A stretch of 64,000 nt of DNA from Lachnospiraceae bacterium M18-1 (GTDB taxonomy: Bacteria > Bacillota > Clostridia > Lachnospirales > Lachnospiraceae), in assembly GCA_000403295.2 (NCBI GenBank), contig KE159611.1, positions 497,849-561,848 of the forward strand. Reading direction: 5' to 3'. Position numbers and translations under genes: made by a program. Under the pieces are notes generated by a model. It made no database searches and was not told where the DNA came from. It saw only the letters and a program-made list of their open reading frames with translations. Of the stretch, positions 44,368-53,377 are shown piece after piece. Numbering within the stretch: position 1 is the stretch's first letter; each line of letters starts with the position of its first letter.

Positions 44368-45576
44368 TTATACACGCCCCGCCTCATACTTCTTCGGAAG
44401 CATCATACGGATCACGGTTCCCCTGCCGTGCGCTGGAACCGCACATACATTTCCGCCCTGCTCCTCAAATATCTTCCGCACCAGATACAGTCCTACGCCT
44501 GCGCCTTCCTGAACTTCGACCTCCGGCCTCTTCCCCCGGTAAAAACGTTTAAAAATATTCTGATACTCGGATTTTTCAATCCCGATCCCTTCGTCCTCAA
44601 CCTCGATAAATACATAGGAGACCATAGGCTCCACACGGATCCAGATCCTGCTCCCTCCCGGAGAATATTTTACCGCATTATCCAATACATTAGAAATTGC
44701 TTCCGCCGTCCATCTTGGATCATGAAGGATATCCATATCGGTAAATTCCTTCAGCTCGATCTCGATCTTCTTTTCCTCCGCCTTGAGATAGATGCCGTTC
44801 GCCGCGCGGATCAGGGTTGCTTTCAGGCTGGCGTTCCTGGGTTTTAAGCGGATCATGTCCGCCTCCAGCCGGGACAGGTTTACTAGTGTTCCCATCAGGT
44901 GATTCAGCTTTTCTACCTCCTGCTTTCCCCTTTCCAGAAATTCCCGCTTTTCCTCCTCCGTCACCTGTCCGTCCTCTAAAAGTTCCAGGCTCAGTCCCAG
45001 CGCCGATACCGGGGTTTTCAGCTGGTGGGAGATGTCTGTGATCATGGCTTTGGTATTCTCCTTTTCATCCTCCAACTGCTTTTTGAACACCTCCACCGCA
45101 TGTCCGACCCGCTCCAATTGTTCCCGCAGCTGGGGCTGGATTCCGGTTTTCAGTGCATCCACACCCATGCGGAACTCATAGCTGCCAGTCTCCAGTGCTT
45201 CCAGGCAGTCTGAAATTTCCTGGTAATCTTTATATTTCCGCCGGTATGTCAGGAAACACCAGATCCCATTTGCCAGGACTGCTCCGGCAAAAAGTGCAAA
45301 ATAACGGGGCAGCGGGATTCCGGCGGGCAACAGAAAAAGGAATAAGACTGCAATTCCTGCCGTACTTATCCCAAGATTTTTCTTCCATTCCTGTTCCAGC
45401 CAGATATAGCCCCGTTCCTGATCCCGGATCATTTTTTCGATACTGCCGCTGTCGGCAGGCCTTATCTGTGACTGTTCTTTTCGTTCCCCTATCGCTCTGC
45501 AGTCCTTTGATCTTACATGAGACGGGCTCTCTATACCTCTGTCACTGTTTATTTTCTCACCGTTTCCGACGTCCAT
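44368..45576 (-). CDS. Sensor histidine kinase of the ABC exporter locus
   Basis: 402 residues. A 60-residue charged N-terminus, then two closely spaced membrane segments (about 68-108) with almost no external loop, a coiled linker, H-box ITDISHQLKTP (near residue 195), N-box NVLDNAVKYSP, G1 DEGIGIE and G2 GAGVGLYLV. An intramembrane kinase of this shape usually senses through a partner ABC permease, as in Bce systems. Its start overlaps the regulator gene by 28 bases; a later start is possible because the N-terminal 45 residues look unstructured. Confidence 0.9.
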   Translation of the reverse strand: MDVGNGEKINSDRGIESPSHVRSKDCRAIGERKEQSQIRPADSGSIEKMIRDQERGYIWLEQEWKKNLGISTAGIAVLFLFLLPAGIPLPRYFALFAGAVLANGIWCFLTYRRKYKDYQEISDCLEALETGSYEFRMGVDALKTGIQPQLREQLERVGHAVEVFKKQLEDEKENTKAMITDISHQLKTPVSALGLSLELLEDGQVTEEEKREFLERGKQEVEKLNHLMGTLVNLSRLEADMIRLKPRNASLKATLIRAANGIYLKAEEKKIEIELKEFTDMDILHDPRWTAEAISNVLDNAVKYSPGGSRIWIRVEPMVSYVFIEVEDEGIGIEKSEYQNIFKRFYRGKRPEVEVQEGAGVGLYLVRKIFEEQGGNVCAVPAHGRGTVIRMMLPKKYEAGRV

Positions 45577-46244
45577 ACATACCCAAGCCCCCTGACATTC
45601 TTGATATACTCGTAATCTTCATCCCCGGAGATCTTCTTTTTCAATCGGCTGATCGTGACCGGGACGGTGTTGTCATCCACAAACTGCCCGTCCTTGTCCC
45701 ACACGGCTTCCAGAATCTGCTCCTTTGAGATGATCTGTTTCGGATATTCCAGGAAATATAACAGGAGCTGCATTTCCTTCTTGCTCAGGATCAGTTCTTC
45801 TTCCCCTTTGTAGACCCGCATCTCCCGGCACTGCGCCCGGATGTCCCTGGAAAATAACGTCTGCCCGCGGTCATCCTGATCCTGTCCGATCCTGCGCATC
45901 AGGGCATTTACCTTCGAGATCAGCACCATCAGGCTGAATGGCTTGGTGATATAGTCGTCGGCTCCGGCATCATAGCCGTTTACGATGTCCACCTCCTGAT
46001 CCAGTGCGGTCAGGAAGATCAGATGAACATCGCTGAACCTGCGGATGCTCCGGCAGAATGCCAGTCCGTCGCCGTCCTCCATGGTAATGTCGCTGATGAT
46101 CAGGGACACCTCATGCTCCCGGAACAGTTCCTCCGCCTGGGCGGCCCGGACGGCGCTGAGCACCTCGTACCCTTCCTTTTCCAGCTTGCAGCTGATCCCC
46201 CGGTTGAGGCTTGTATCGTCTTCAAGTAATAAGATTTTTGCCAT
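45549..46244 (-). CDS. OmpR-family response regulator of the ABC exporter locus
   Basis: 231 residues from ATG 46244 (GCGGAG upstream). Receiver with EDD (8-10), D52 in IISDITMEDGDG and a KPFS Lys; C-terminal winged helix (LILSKKEMQLL, VTISRLKKKI, YIKNVRGLGYVW). It probably activates the ABC exporter genes downstream. The overlap with the kinase gene implies translational coupling. Confidence 0.93.
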   Translation of the reverse strand: MAKILLLEDDTSLNRGISCKLEKEGYEVLSAVRAAQAEELFREHEVSLIISDITMEDGDGLAFCRSIRRFSDVHLIFLTALDQEVDIVNGYDAGADDYITKPFSLMVLISKVNALMRRIGQDQDDRGQTLFSRDIRAQCREMRVYKGEEELILSKKEMQLLLYFLEYPKQIISKEQILEAVWDKDGQFVDDNTVPVTISRLKKKISGDEDYEYIKNVRGLGYVWTSETVRK

Positions 46245-46296
46245 TGTTTTTCTCCGCTTTTTCACTCTGCATGGAATCCATAAAGTCTTTTCGCCC

Positions 46297-46332
46297 GTTA
46301 CTGTTCCCCCCTGACCGGGCGCTCACAGTAAC
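46297..46332. repeat. Repeat-family hairpin upstream of the response regulator
   Basis: GTTACTGT (46297-46304) pairs with ACAGTAAC (46325-46332), with CTGACCGGGCG in the loop side as in 31158-31192. About 110 bases further on, 46430-46450 carries a related GTGCACCGTGAACAGCAAC fragment. Confidence 0.7.
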
Positions 46333-46472
46333 ATACTGTAACTATAGCAAAGAAACTTTGAATAAACAATGGTAAAATGCTCCTATTCAAGCAGCTTGTT
46401 TGGGAGCAGATGACTTGCGCAGGGTGCTAGTGCACCGTGAACAGCAACTGGGAGTGGCCGGCTCACGGCTTC

Positions 46473-46748
46473 TCAGCAAAACCGATTCCTCCGGGGATTG
46501 ATCTGGCAGGGAAGGGCAGCGATGTGGTGGTACTCGGCATGGTTCTTCTCTATGCATTCCCGCACCCGGTCAATGTCCTCCGGCTGGATCAGCAGGGACA
46601 TGCCGCAGCCTAGCTCCCCCTGGATGGACCGGGGCGCAGGCGAAATGCGGGAAGAAATGTGTTCTTCCCGCAAAAGCTCCTGCAGCAGCATCCCCTGAGT
46701 ATAATTTTCAAACAGGATATAATAGTTGATTCTGCTTGCTTCTTCCAT
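46473..46748 (-). CDS. DUF3343 domain protein
   Basis: 91 residues from ATG 46748, one base after the stop of the reductase gene. It contains the DUF3343 body: INYYILFENYTQGMLLQELL, an SSRISPAPRSIQGELGCGMSL core and the alpha/beta end ECIEKNHAEYHHI. DUF3343 proteins are small putative Se/S-carrier-like partners often found beside YjiM-type reductases. Its Cys in the LGCGMSL segment is the conserved position. An extra tail (PCQINPRRNRFC) is atypical. Confidence 0.82.
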   Translation of the reverse strand: MEEASRINYYILFENYTQGMLLQELLREEHISSRISPAPRSIQGELGCGMSLLIQPEDIDRVRECIEKNHAEYHHIAALPCQINPRRNRFC

Positions 46749-46749
46749 C

Positions 46750-48021
46750 TTATCCCAACATCTCCACAAATGCCTGGATCCTGGTACGCAGCTGTTCCGC
46801 GTCTGCGTCCGTATAATCCGTCTCAATCCCCAGAACCGGAATGCCCGCATCCTTCAATGCCTTTTCCACCGTGTAGCCTTCCGTGTCATACAGGCAGCAG
46901 AACTTCAGGTTCACGTCGATGACGCCGTCCACATCATATTCCTTTGCCAGGCGGAGGATATCATCCACCCTTCCGGTATTCGGCGTAAAGCAGGCGCAGT
47001 TCACTCCCATATACCGCTCGGCGATCGCCGCGTACTGCTCTTCCAGAGTCGTCTTTGTCTCATCCACCAGATTTTCGAAATAGCGTGTACCGGTACAGGT
47101 CTCCTCGCATACCACCGCGGCGCCGCTGGTCTCGATGATGTGGTGCAGCTTCCAGTTCGGAATCGCCATCGGCGTCCCGGATAACATGATCCGCTTGGTT
47201 CCTGCCGGAAATACGGATACGCCGTCGGCAATCCGCTGCTCCAGCTCGTCGGCCAGCTTATTCGTCATCTGCGCGCAGCGGACGGGATCGTCAAAGAATG
47301 CGATCTGCATCACCAGCAGGGCATCCCTTCCGCTGATCGGGATATTCTTTGCCTTTCTCGCTTCGTACAGGCGGGCCAGCGCTTTTCTCTTTTCATTGAT
47401 GATATGGATGGCTTCGCCTAACTTCTCCGGTGTGATCTCATTTCCGGTAAATTCCTCTACAATATGGGCAAATTCTTTGATCTCGCCTTCCCACTTTTTC
47501 ACATCCTGTGGACGCTTCATCTGCGGCATGTCCATGATGTGCATGGGAACGTCCTTCCCCAGAATCTCCCAGGCCTTTTTCTTGCCGTCGCAGGTCGTCT
47601 CACCCACATACATGTCCGCGATCCGGAAAAACGGACAGGTCCGTTCCAGACGTGCTCCTACGGATGCCTTGATCAATGGGCAGACACTTTTGGGGAGGAC
47701 TTTTTCCCCGCCCGGAACCCAGAACTGGGAACCGCCGCACAGGCCGGTCACGATACCGTCCGCCGCGATCACCACCTCATCCGGCACATAGACGCAGAAC
47801 GTACCGAATACCTTCTGTCCTTTTTTCTGCGCCTCGATCAGTTCCGCGGGACGGATGCCGTGGATATCCGCCACGACCATATCCCAGAAGCCCATGCCCT
47901 CGGGACGGTTCTCCTGTGAAAGGTATACGTCGCCGAATGCCGTTGGCAGCACCGCGCAGAGGGCGTCGTGCGCCTCCAGGTCCATCCCTAAATCTTTCCA
48001 CATTTCTGCATAATTTGCCAT
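46750..48021 (-). CDS. yjiM: Double-cubane-cluster anaerobic reductase (YjiM / 2-hydroxyacyl-CoA dehydratase D family)
   Basis: 423 residues of the HgdB/FldC superfamily. Conserved Cys residues expected to bind the cluster include VCPLIKAS, RTCPFF, ETTCDGKKK, ETCTGTRYF and KFCCLYDTEG. Length and the MWKDLGMDLEAHD start fit the YjiM branch, shown in Carboxydothermus to hold a [8Fe-9S] double-cubane cluster reduced by an ATP-driven partner. The natural substrate is unknown. The usual activator ATPase (YjiL-type) is not encoded next to it. Ribosome site AAAGGAG before ATG. Confidence 0.85.
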   Translation of the reverse strand: MANYAEMWKDLGMDLEAHDALCAVLPTAFGDVYLSQENRPEGMGFWDMVVADIHGIRPAELIEAQKKGQKVFGTFCVYVPDEVVIAADGIVTGLCGGSQFWVPGGEKVLPKSVCPLIKASVGARLERTCPFFRIADMYVGETTCDGKKKAWEILGKDVPMHIMDMPQMKRPQDVKKWEGEIKEFAHIVEEFTGNEITPEKLGEAIHIINEKRKALARLYEARKAKNIPISGRDALLVMQIAFFDDPVRCAQMTNKLADELEQRIADGVSVFPAGTKRIMLSGTPMAIPNWKLHHIIETSGAAVVCEETCTGTRYFENLVDETKTTLEEQYAAIAERYMGVNCACFTPNTGRVDDILRLAKEYDVDGVIDVNLKFCCLYDTEGYTVEKALKDAGIPVLGIETDYTDADAEQLRTRIQAFVEMLG

Positions 48022-48113
48022 TGCTTTTCTCCTTTGTTTTATACCCTTTATTTTCTGTCTTTTAGTATAGCTTTTATTTCAGCTTCCGTCTAATTGCAAA
48101 ATAACATAAGGGA

Positions 48114-48146
48114 AGCCGGCTTATAGAGTCTTTCTATAAGCCGGCT
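48114..48146. other. Perfect 14-bp hairpin upstream of the reductase gene
   Basis: AGCCGGCTTATAGA (48114-48127) pairs perfectly with TCTATAAGCCGGCT (48133-48146) around a five-base loop. No T-run on either strand, so it is not an ordinary terminator. It lies about 100 bases 5' of the reductase start and could be a leader structure. The 290 bases between genes hold nothing else recognised. Confidence 0.55.
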
Positions 48147-48312
48147 GTTAGTACAGAGAATTTCTGATTCTCTGATATGGACAAAATTGCGCATGCATAC
48201 ATTCAACAACACAAAATGATGTAAAATACAAATAGTATCCTGCCACTTTAAATTCATAGTATTTTGGCATCTTAATCCTCCATGTATTTTCTATTTTCTC
48301 TTAAATAGTCAC

Positions 48313-48609
48313 TTACAATGCTGAGTTCAATATCATCCATGCTTGTCTCAAGTACCTCACCTCCTTTATCGGCTTTAGAAAATCTTCTACATTAAAATAT
48401 AAATCTTTTAGAATTGGTACTAAATCAATATATTCCTCCTCTTCCTGGCTATTATGACTATATTTCGCCATGACAACAAGGTATCCATGATTCCACTCTT
48501 TTACAGCACTATAATGCTCTAAAGAATACGGCGCTTTGAAACGTATTATATGCTTATTAAATTTGAAAACTGTATAATTGGATTCATTACTCAATGTCGC
48601 ATACATCAT
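48313..48609 (-). CDS. Small protein of unknown function (98 aa)
   Basis: 98 residues: MMYATLSNESNYTVFKFNKH, then IRFKAPYSLEHYSAVKEW, YLVVMAKYS, a run of five acidic residues (EEEEY) and FLKPIKEVRYLR. It has the feel of a real compact alpha/beta protein and I have seen similar clostridial sequences, but I cannot name the family. A weak AAGTAGG lies before ATG-ATG. Strongly AT-rich compared with both neighbours, which suggests acquisition. Downstream (48022-48312) is non-coding; upstream (48610-48855) has hairpins GTGCGGAT/ATCCGCAC and CCGCCG/CGGCGG like those at 4466. Confidence 0.55.
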   Translation of the reverse strand: MMYATLSNESNYTVFKFNKHIIRFKAPYSLEHYSAVKEWNHGYLVVMAKYSHNSQEEEEYIDLVPILKDLYFNVEDFLKPIKEVRYLRQAWMILNSAL

Positions 48610-48855
48610 ATATACCTACTTTCATTTCTGATTGTTTTTAATATTATAATCGCCTCATCCGCACGTAGTGCGGATAGCCGCCGTCAGGCGGCGTAGACGA
48701 ATGCCGAAGCCGGGCATGTGCTTGCACATAATGTTTCAGGACGCTTTTTACCGTTTGAAAATTCAAGCACTTTCTGTAAAGTCGTCGATGAATTGGAAAC
48801 AAATATATCAGGGAACATATCAGAAAAAATTGCCTGTGCCTGCTGCTCTAAATTA

Positions 48856-49932
48856 TCATTTTTCCGCCCAGGGCTGTGTCTGCGTCATAGCCGGGCTGCC
48901 ACTTTCCATCGCCTGCTCCATCGCAAAAGAGACATAAGTATCCTGCAGCGCCTCCCGGAGAGGATAGAACTCTTTCCCGGTATCCGCATATTCCTTCATG
49001 GCTGCAAGGCAGGAAGCGATTGCAATCTCATCATCATTGAGCCTTGCGGGATAAAACGGATTTTCGTAAATGCTGCGATCCAGGAACATCAGCCCTTTGT
49101 GAGACCATTCGCTGTTATTGTTAATACCCACATCCATCCGCCTGATCTCCTGCTCCACCGGCAGATTGTCTTCATTCAGGAAACGTACCGTCATGTCGTT
49201 GATCTCTCCCCGCAGTCCCTGGATATTCCAGCGCCGTGTCCGGATCAGTGAAAAATACTGTTCTCCCGAAAAATCCAAAAACGCCGTTTTTCCGCTTTCA
49301 AACTCCAGCGCTGCCCATCTCCGCTCCTCCTGTATGACCCTTCCGCTGTAATCAAATCCGGTCCTGCTGTTGGTGGCCGTCACTTCAAACGGGAACTTCC
49401 AGCCCCGGATGGTGCAGTTCTCATATCCGGTGCCGAGCAGCTTCCGGTACATACTCACCGCATGGTATCCGTGGAGCGCCGAGAGCATGACGGAAGAGAC
49501 ATCTCCCAGATACCCGGTCCGGATGATTTCCAGCGCCCCTGCATAATAGGGCTGAAGAAAATACTGCTCCGCAACCTGCACCCTGCCTTTTCTCTTCCCT
49601 GTCTCCGCCCACAGCTCTCTCAATTCTTCATCGTTCTGTCCCGGAGGCGTCTCGCAGAGTACCGGAATCCCAATATCCATCAGCCGCAGCAGATAATCCT
49701 TCACAATTGCCCGGGGCACGCACAGAACTGCAAAATCCGGCATTTTTGCCAAAGCCTCATTCAGGTCGTCGGTGGCGAAAACCTGTCTTTCTTCTGACAC
49801 CTGCCGGGCACGTTCCTTCGTGCGCAGAACCCCCGCACAAATCTCAAACCGCTCTGGAAGAGCATCAGCGATCCGGTAAAAAAAGTCCGCCCTCCATCCA
49901 TATCCGATTACGATAAATCTTGCTTTTTTCAC
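48856..49932 (-). CDS. Gfo/Idh/MocA-family oxidoreductase
   Basis: 358 residues from a GTG with AAAAAAGGAG upstream. N-terminal Rossmann fold (FIVIGYGWRADFFYRIA, ATDDLNEALA, DFAVLCVPR), then the ETPPGQN motif in place of the usual EKP and an alpha/beta substrate domain (VAEQYFLQPYYAGALEII). These NAD(P)-dependent enzymes act on sugars, inositols or amino sugars. The Glu/Pro rather than Lys/Pro motif means the catalytic Lys is absent at its usual place (CETPP), so the reaction may differ. Monocistronic as far as can be seen. Confidence 0.82.
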   Translation of the reverse strand: MKKARFIVIGYGWRADFFYRIADALPERFEICAGVLRTKERARQVSEERQVFATDDLNEALAKMPDFAVLCVPRAIVKDYLLRLMDIGIPVLCETPPGQNDEELRELWAETGKRKGRVQVAEQYFLQPYYAGALEIIRTGYLGDVSSVMLSALHGYHAVSMYRKLLGTGYENCTIRGWKFPFEVTATNSRTGFDYSGRVIQEERRWAALEFESGKTAFLDFSGEQYFSLIRTRRWNIQGLRGEINDMTVRFLNEDNLPVEQEIRRMDVGINNNSEWSHKGLMFLDRSIYENPFYPARLNDDEIAIASCLAAMKEYADTGKEFYPLREALQDTYVSFAMEQAMESGSPAMTQTQPWAEK

Positions 49933-49998
49933 TTTCTTCTCCTTTTTTTATATCATTTTGAAAAAATTTTTTATTGTTTTTCTGACATCAAATTCCTC

Positions 49999-50027
49999 TT
50001 GACTTTTTCGTCCGGCAGTTTTATGCT
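49999..50027 (+). promoter_or_regulatory. Promoter of the TPP riboswitch-thiT unit
   Basis: TTGACT (49999-50004), 17 bases, TATGCT (50022-50027), placing the transcript start just before the riboswitch. Confidence 0.65.
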
Positions 50028-50035
50028 TGTAGATG

Positions 50036-50173
50036 TACACAGGGGTGCCTGAAACTGTTCCGGATCACATCCTGCCGTAAGCGGCAGCGGTACGGTTTTT
50101 GAAACGGCTGAGACGTATGTGTCTTCATACGAACCCTTTTAACTTGATCCGGGTAATGCCGGCGTAAGGAAAG
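50036..50173 (+). promoter_or_regulatory. TPP (THI-box) riboswitch
   Basis: The conserved pieces occur in order: AGGGGTGCC (50041), the GGCTGAGAC element (50106), GAACCCTTT, AACTTGATC, and GGGTAATGCCGGCGTAAGGA (50151-50170). P1/P2/P4 pairing partners are present. The ribosome site of thiT directly follows, so TPP binding probably blocks translation start. Confidence 0.95.
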
Positions 50174-50185
50174 GAGAATTTCATA

Positions 50186-50752
50186 ATGTCACAAATTCAT
50201 TCTGTCACAGGCAGGAGTGCATCTTCTGCCGTCAGGAAACTCGTTTTTTCTGCTATGGGGATCGCTCTTGCAATGGTCACTTCCTATATCAAAGTATGGG
50301 AGATGCCGATGGGCGGCTCCGTCACACTGTTATCCATGCTGTTTATCTGCCTGATCGGTTACTGGTTCGGCGCCAAATATGGAATCCTGACCGGGGCTGC
50401 ATATGGGATTCTGCAGTTCATCGTAGATCCGTATTTTCTTTCTGTCCCGCAGCTGTTGTTTGATTATCCGTTTGCTTTCGGAGCGCTGGGATTGTCAGGC
50501 TTTTTCCGTGACCGGAAATATGGCCTGCAGATCGGATATGCAGCCGGAGTCGTGGGGCGTTTTGTCTTTTCCACACTGTCCGGGGTGATCTTCTTTGCCT
50601 CTTACGCGCCGGAAGGCATGAATCCATGGGTGTATTCTTCCCTGTATCAGGGAACTTATCTGGGCACGGAAGGGATCATTACACTGGTCATCCTGTCCAT
50701 GCCGCCTGTCGCAAAAGCGTTGGATACGGTGAAGCGTCAGACTATGGGCTGA
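50186..50752 (+). CDS. thiT: Thiamine ECF transporter S component ThiT
   Basis: 188 residues, AAGGAGAA before ATG, six membrane segments. The thiamine-binding features of ThiT are seen: IALAMVTSYIKVWEMPMGGSVT in helix 1-2 region, the GAKYGILTGAAYG segment, DYPFAFGALGLSG and the Trp/Tyr-rich end (MNPWVYSSLYQGTYLG). It binds thiamine outside and works with a shared EcfT/EcfA module encoded elsewhere. Control by the TPP riboswitch immediately upstream confirms the substrate. Confidence 0.95.
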   Translation: MSQIHSVTGRSASSAVRKLVFSAMGIALAMVTSYIKVWEMPMGGSVTLLSMLFICLIGYWFGAKYGILTGAAYGILQFIVDPYFLSVPQLLFDYPFAFGALGLSGFFRDRKYGLQIGYAAGVVGRFVFSTLSGVIFFASYAPEGMNPWVYSSLYQGTYLGTEGIITLVILSMPPVAKALDTVKRQTMG

Positions 50753-50809
50753 GAAAACTGTTGCCTGCTTTTGCATGAATATTATTTAAATTCTGTGCAT
50801 CAGGCCCCT

Positions 50810-51604
50810 TCAGCCCTGGGGCTGCCCGGAATTATGCATCTGCCGCAGGCTAAGCCGGAACAGAGCCGCCGCGCTCCCCAGCATGACCAGATACCACACG
50901 CCGTCCATTATCCACAGGGGCGGCTCTTTTCCCGGTGCAAAATGCAGGATCTGCAGTTCCGCGGCCGCGCTGATCAATCCCCCCAAAAGTCCGCCCAAAA
51001 AAACAGATTGTATATATTGCCGTTCCTGATACCTGCCGAGGCGGCGCAGGAAAATCCACAGGATCGCAAGCGGCATGACCGCACCCAGATAGACCAGTAT
51101 TTTACAGGATTCTAATGTAAAGTTAAGATGAAACCAGCGCATAGATTCTGTGTTGAACTTTTCCATCAGGACAGATGCCAGACTGCCCGCCAGGAGCACC
51201 GCTGACAGCACTGCCTCGCCCAGGGCCAATCTTGCCAGAAGGGATACCCGGGTGCATCCCTTCATAGCCATTCGGCCTTCCATAAGGGATGCTTCTTCTG
51301 ACAGGTCTCCCGATACTTTTACCGGGCGCGTCTGATCTCCGTATGGCGCAATGAGGATGAGCACCGGCTGAAATATTCCGACCCCCTCTGCAATCACAAA
51401 CCCTGTATTGATCAATGCAACGAAACCAAATGCATCACTCTTCAGGAAATCACAGGCTGCCTGCGGGAGCAGCCCGATCAGAAACAGCACGCCCAGGAAA
51501 ATTCCTGCCGGAATGTACAATCTGTAGAACAGCTTTTTTGCTTCCAGGGCAAAGGCCAGTTTAAACTGCTCCGCCATACTCCATTCAATTCCGTTCTTAT
51601 CCAT
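50810..51604 (-). CDS. Membrane protein of unknown function
   Basis: 264 residues from ATG 51604, which has GAGGAGGG upstream; the frame extends further 5' without a ribosome site. Six hydrophobic segments (about 35-55, 65-90, 128-150, 165-185, 205-230, 235-255). A soluble loop carries YGDQTRPVKVSGDLSEEASL. No recognised family; the architecture recalls ABC-2-type or YrvC-like permease proteins without an ATPase neighbour. Convergent with thiT, 57 bases apart. Confidence 0.6.
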   Translation of the reverse strand: MDKNGIEWSMAEQFKLAFALEAKKLFYRLYIPAGIFLGVLFLIGLLPQAACDFLKSDAFGFVALINTGFVIAEGVGIFQPVLILIAPYGDQTRPVKVSGDLSEEASLMEGRMAMKGCTRVSLLARLALGEAVLSAVLLAGSLASVLMEKFNTESMRWFHLNFTLESCKILVYLGAVMPLAILWIFLRRLGRYQERQYIQSVFLGGLLGGLISAAAELQILHFAPGKEPPLWIMDGVWYLVMLGSAAALFRLSLRQMHNSGQPQG

Positions 51605-51718
51605 AGCATCCCTCCTCGTCGAAACTTTTCCAGCTGTGCTGTTCCCATTTATCCGTTCGCAAAATCCGTGCTCCCGCACTCCTGTGTCTGCTTTCCCAGA
51701 TTATACTTGTCATCAGCT

Positions 51719-53221
51719 TCAGGCCACCCCGTAAATCTCCCCGTACTTTCTCTTGAAATACCGGATCAGCGGCTCCGCAGACACTTCCCTGCCGCAGACC
51801 GCCTCGATGACTTCCTTCGGCTTACGCGTATTCCCGTACCAGTGGATCTTCTCATTCAGCCACCTGGTAATCTCGGAAATCCTGCCTGCTGCCAGCAGTT
51901 CATCCACAGACCCAAGCTCCTGTCCGATCGTATCCAGAAGCATCCCGTCATAGATGCTCCCCAGCAGATAAGACGGAAAATATCCAAAAGATGCGTCCGA
52001 CCAGTGCACGTCCTGCAGGATGCCCTGGCTGTCGTTCTCCGGAACGATCTGCAGGTAATCTTTCATTTTCTGATTCCAGAGCGCCGGAAGCGCCTCTACC
52101 GGAACCTGATCGCGGAAGATCGCCTGTTCCATCTCATAGCGCAGTATAATATGGAAGCAGTAGGTCAGTTCATCGGCTTCGGTGCGGATGTAGCTGTTTT
52201 GCACATGGTTGATCTCCCGGTAAAAGTCATCCAGTGAAATCTCCCGGAACTGAGGCAGCAATTCACCCAGCTTTTCATAAATCGGAATCCAGAAATTTTT
52301 ATTCCGGCCCAGGATATTTTCATAAAAACGGGACTGGCTCTCGTGAATCCCCATATATCCGCAGCTCCCCGCCACCGTCTTATCGTAGTCTGGATTTACA
52401 TTCTGATCAAAGATCCCATGTCCTCCCTCATGGATCGCGGAAAATATGGCGGACAGCGGATCATACTCATGATAATGGTTGGTCACCCGCACGTCCTTCG
52501 AAGAAAAGCTGGTAGTAAAGGGGTGCTCCGTCTCATCTACCGCCCCTGCGTCCCTGCGGAACCCGATATAATCCAAAAGCATCCACTGCACCTTTTTCTG
52601 GGCATCCGGGTCAGAATAGACGTGGAACCTCGGGTCCTCCGGCTGATTTTTTGAGACGATCTTCCGGACCAGAGGGATCAGTTCCCGTTTCAGGTCGTCA
52701 AACAGTCTGTCGATCGTTGCGGAGTCCATGCCTTCCTCAAATTCATCCAGCATGGCATTGTAGATTTCTTTGTCCGGATCCGTATAGCCGGTGATCTCCC
52801 TGCGCATCTCGATCATTTTCCTGAGATGGGGGGCGTAGATGGAAAAGTCCGAAGCATTTTTGGCTTCCTCCCAGGCTGTCCCTGACTCTCCCTGCGCCCG
52901 TACAAATGCCTCGAACACCTCTGCCGGAATCCGCCGGTTGCGTTCAAAGTCCCGTTTCATGCGGCGTACAATAAACTGCCATGTGTCGTCCAGTGCGTCA
53001 TATTCCTGAGGCTCTGCCAGCTTATCCAGCATATGGCCCAGTTCGTCGGCCGTGGACAGCGCAAAATTCTCCGCTGAAAAATAAGTCATCGCCTCGATAT
53101 GGGCGGCCAGCCCCAGCTTCGGGGCTTTTGTCTTCATGTCCCAATACAGCAGGTTCGTTACGTGCTCGTATTGCTGCATTCTGGTTAAATACTGTCTGAA
53201 ATCATCAAATAATCTGCTCAT
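51719..53221 (-). CDS. Carboxypeptidase M32 (thermostable carboxypeptidase 1 family)
   Basis: About 500 residues. Start chosen at ATG 53221 (MSRLFDDFRQYL), with AAAGGAT before it; two earlier in-frame starts add only six residues. Zinc motif HEGGH in AIHEGGHGIFDQN, with the downstream Glu in HESQSRFYENI-GRN, and the M32 features DVRVTNHYHE and WSDASFGYFPSYLLG. It removes C-terminal residues from peptides in the cytosol with broad specificity. Stands alone, with its own intergenic spaces. Confidence 0.92.
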   Translation of the reverse strand: MSRLFDDFRQYLTRMQQYEHVTNLLYWDMKTKAPKLGLAAHIEAMTYFSAENFALSTADELGHMLDKLAEPQEYDALDDTWQFIVRRMKRDFERNRRIPAEVFEAFVRAQGESGTAWEEAKNASDFSIYAPHLRKMIEMRREITGYTDPDKEIYNAMLDEFEEGMDSATIDRLFDDLKRELIPLVRKIVSKNQPEDPRFHVYSDPDAQKKVQWMLLDYIGFRRDAGAVDETEHPFTTSFSSKDVRVTNHYHEYDPLSAIFSAIHEGGHGIFDQNVNPDYDKTVAGSCGYMGIHESQSRFYENILGRNKNFWIPIYEKLGELLPQFREISLDDFYREINHVQNSYIRTEADELTYCFHIILRYEMEQAIFRDQVPVEALPALWNQKMKDYLQIVPENDSQGILQDVHWSDASFGYFPSYLLGSIYDGMLLDTIGQELGSVDELLAAGRISEITRWLNEKIHWYGNTRKPKEVIEAVCGREVSAEPLIRYFKRKYGEIYGVA

Positions 53222-53339
53222 TTTTTTCATCCTTTTCACTATGTCCTGCCTGCGTTTCAGTGTAATTCATTATAGCATGTATTCTGACTAAAGTCATTGC
53301 TTTTATACGGTTTTGGCAGCAGGAAGCCGAAAGATAGAA

Positions 53340-53377
53340 AGGCAGCCGGAAGTATTCCGGCTGCCTTTGTTTTTTTA
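53340..53377. terminator. Intrinsic terminator after the soluble chemoreceptor gene
   Basis: Stem AGGCAGCCGGAA (53340-53351) / TTCCGGCTGCCT (53355-53366), perfect 12 bp, with a T-run on the plus strand and TTTC on the minus strand. Confidence 0.8.

Noticed and set aside
48655..48855. Frame reading GRFLPFENSSTFCKVVDELE beside hairpins
   Set aside because: The peptide looks protein-like, but it has no start, continues antisense into the Gfo/Idh gene, and matches nothing I recognise. It may be a gene scrap.
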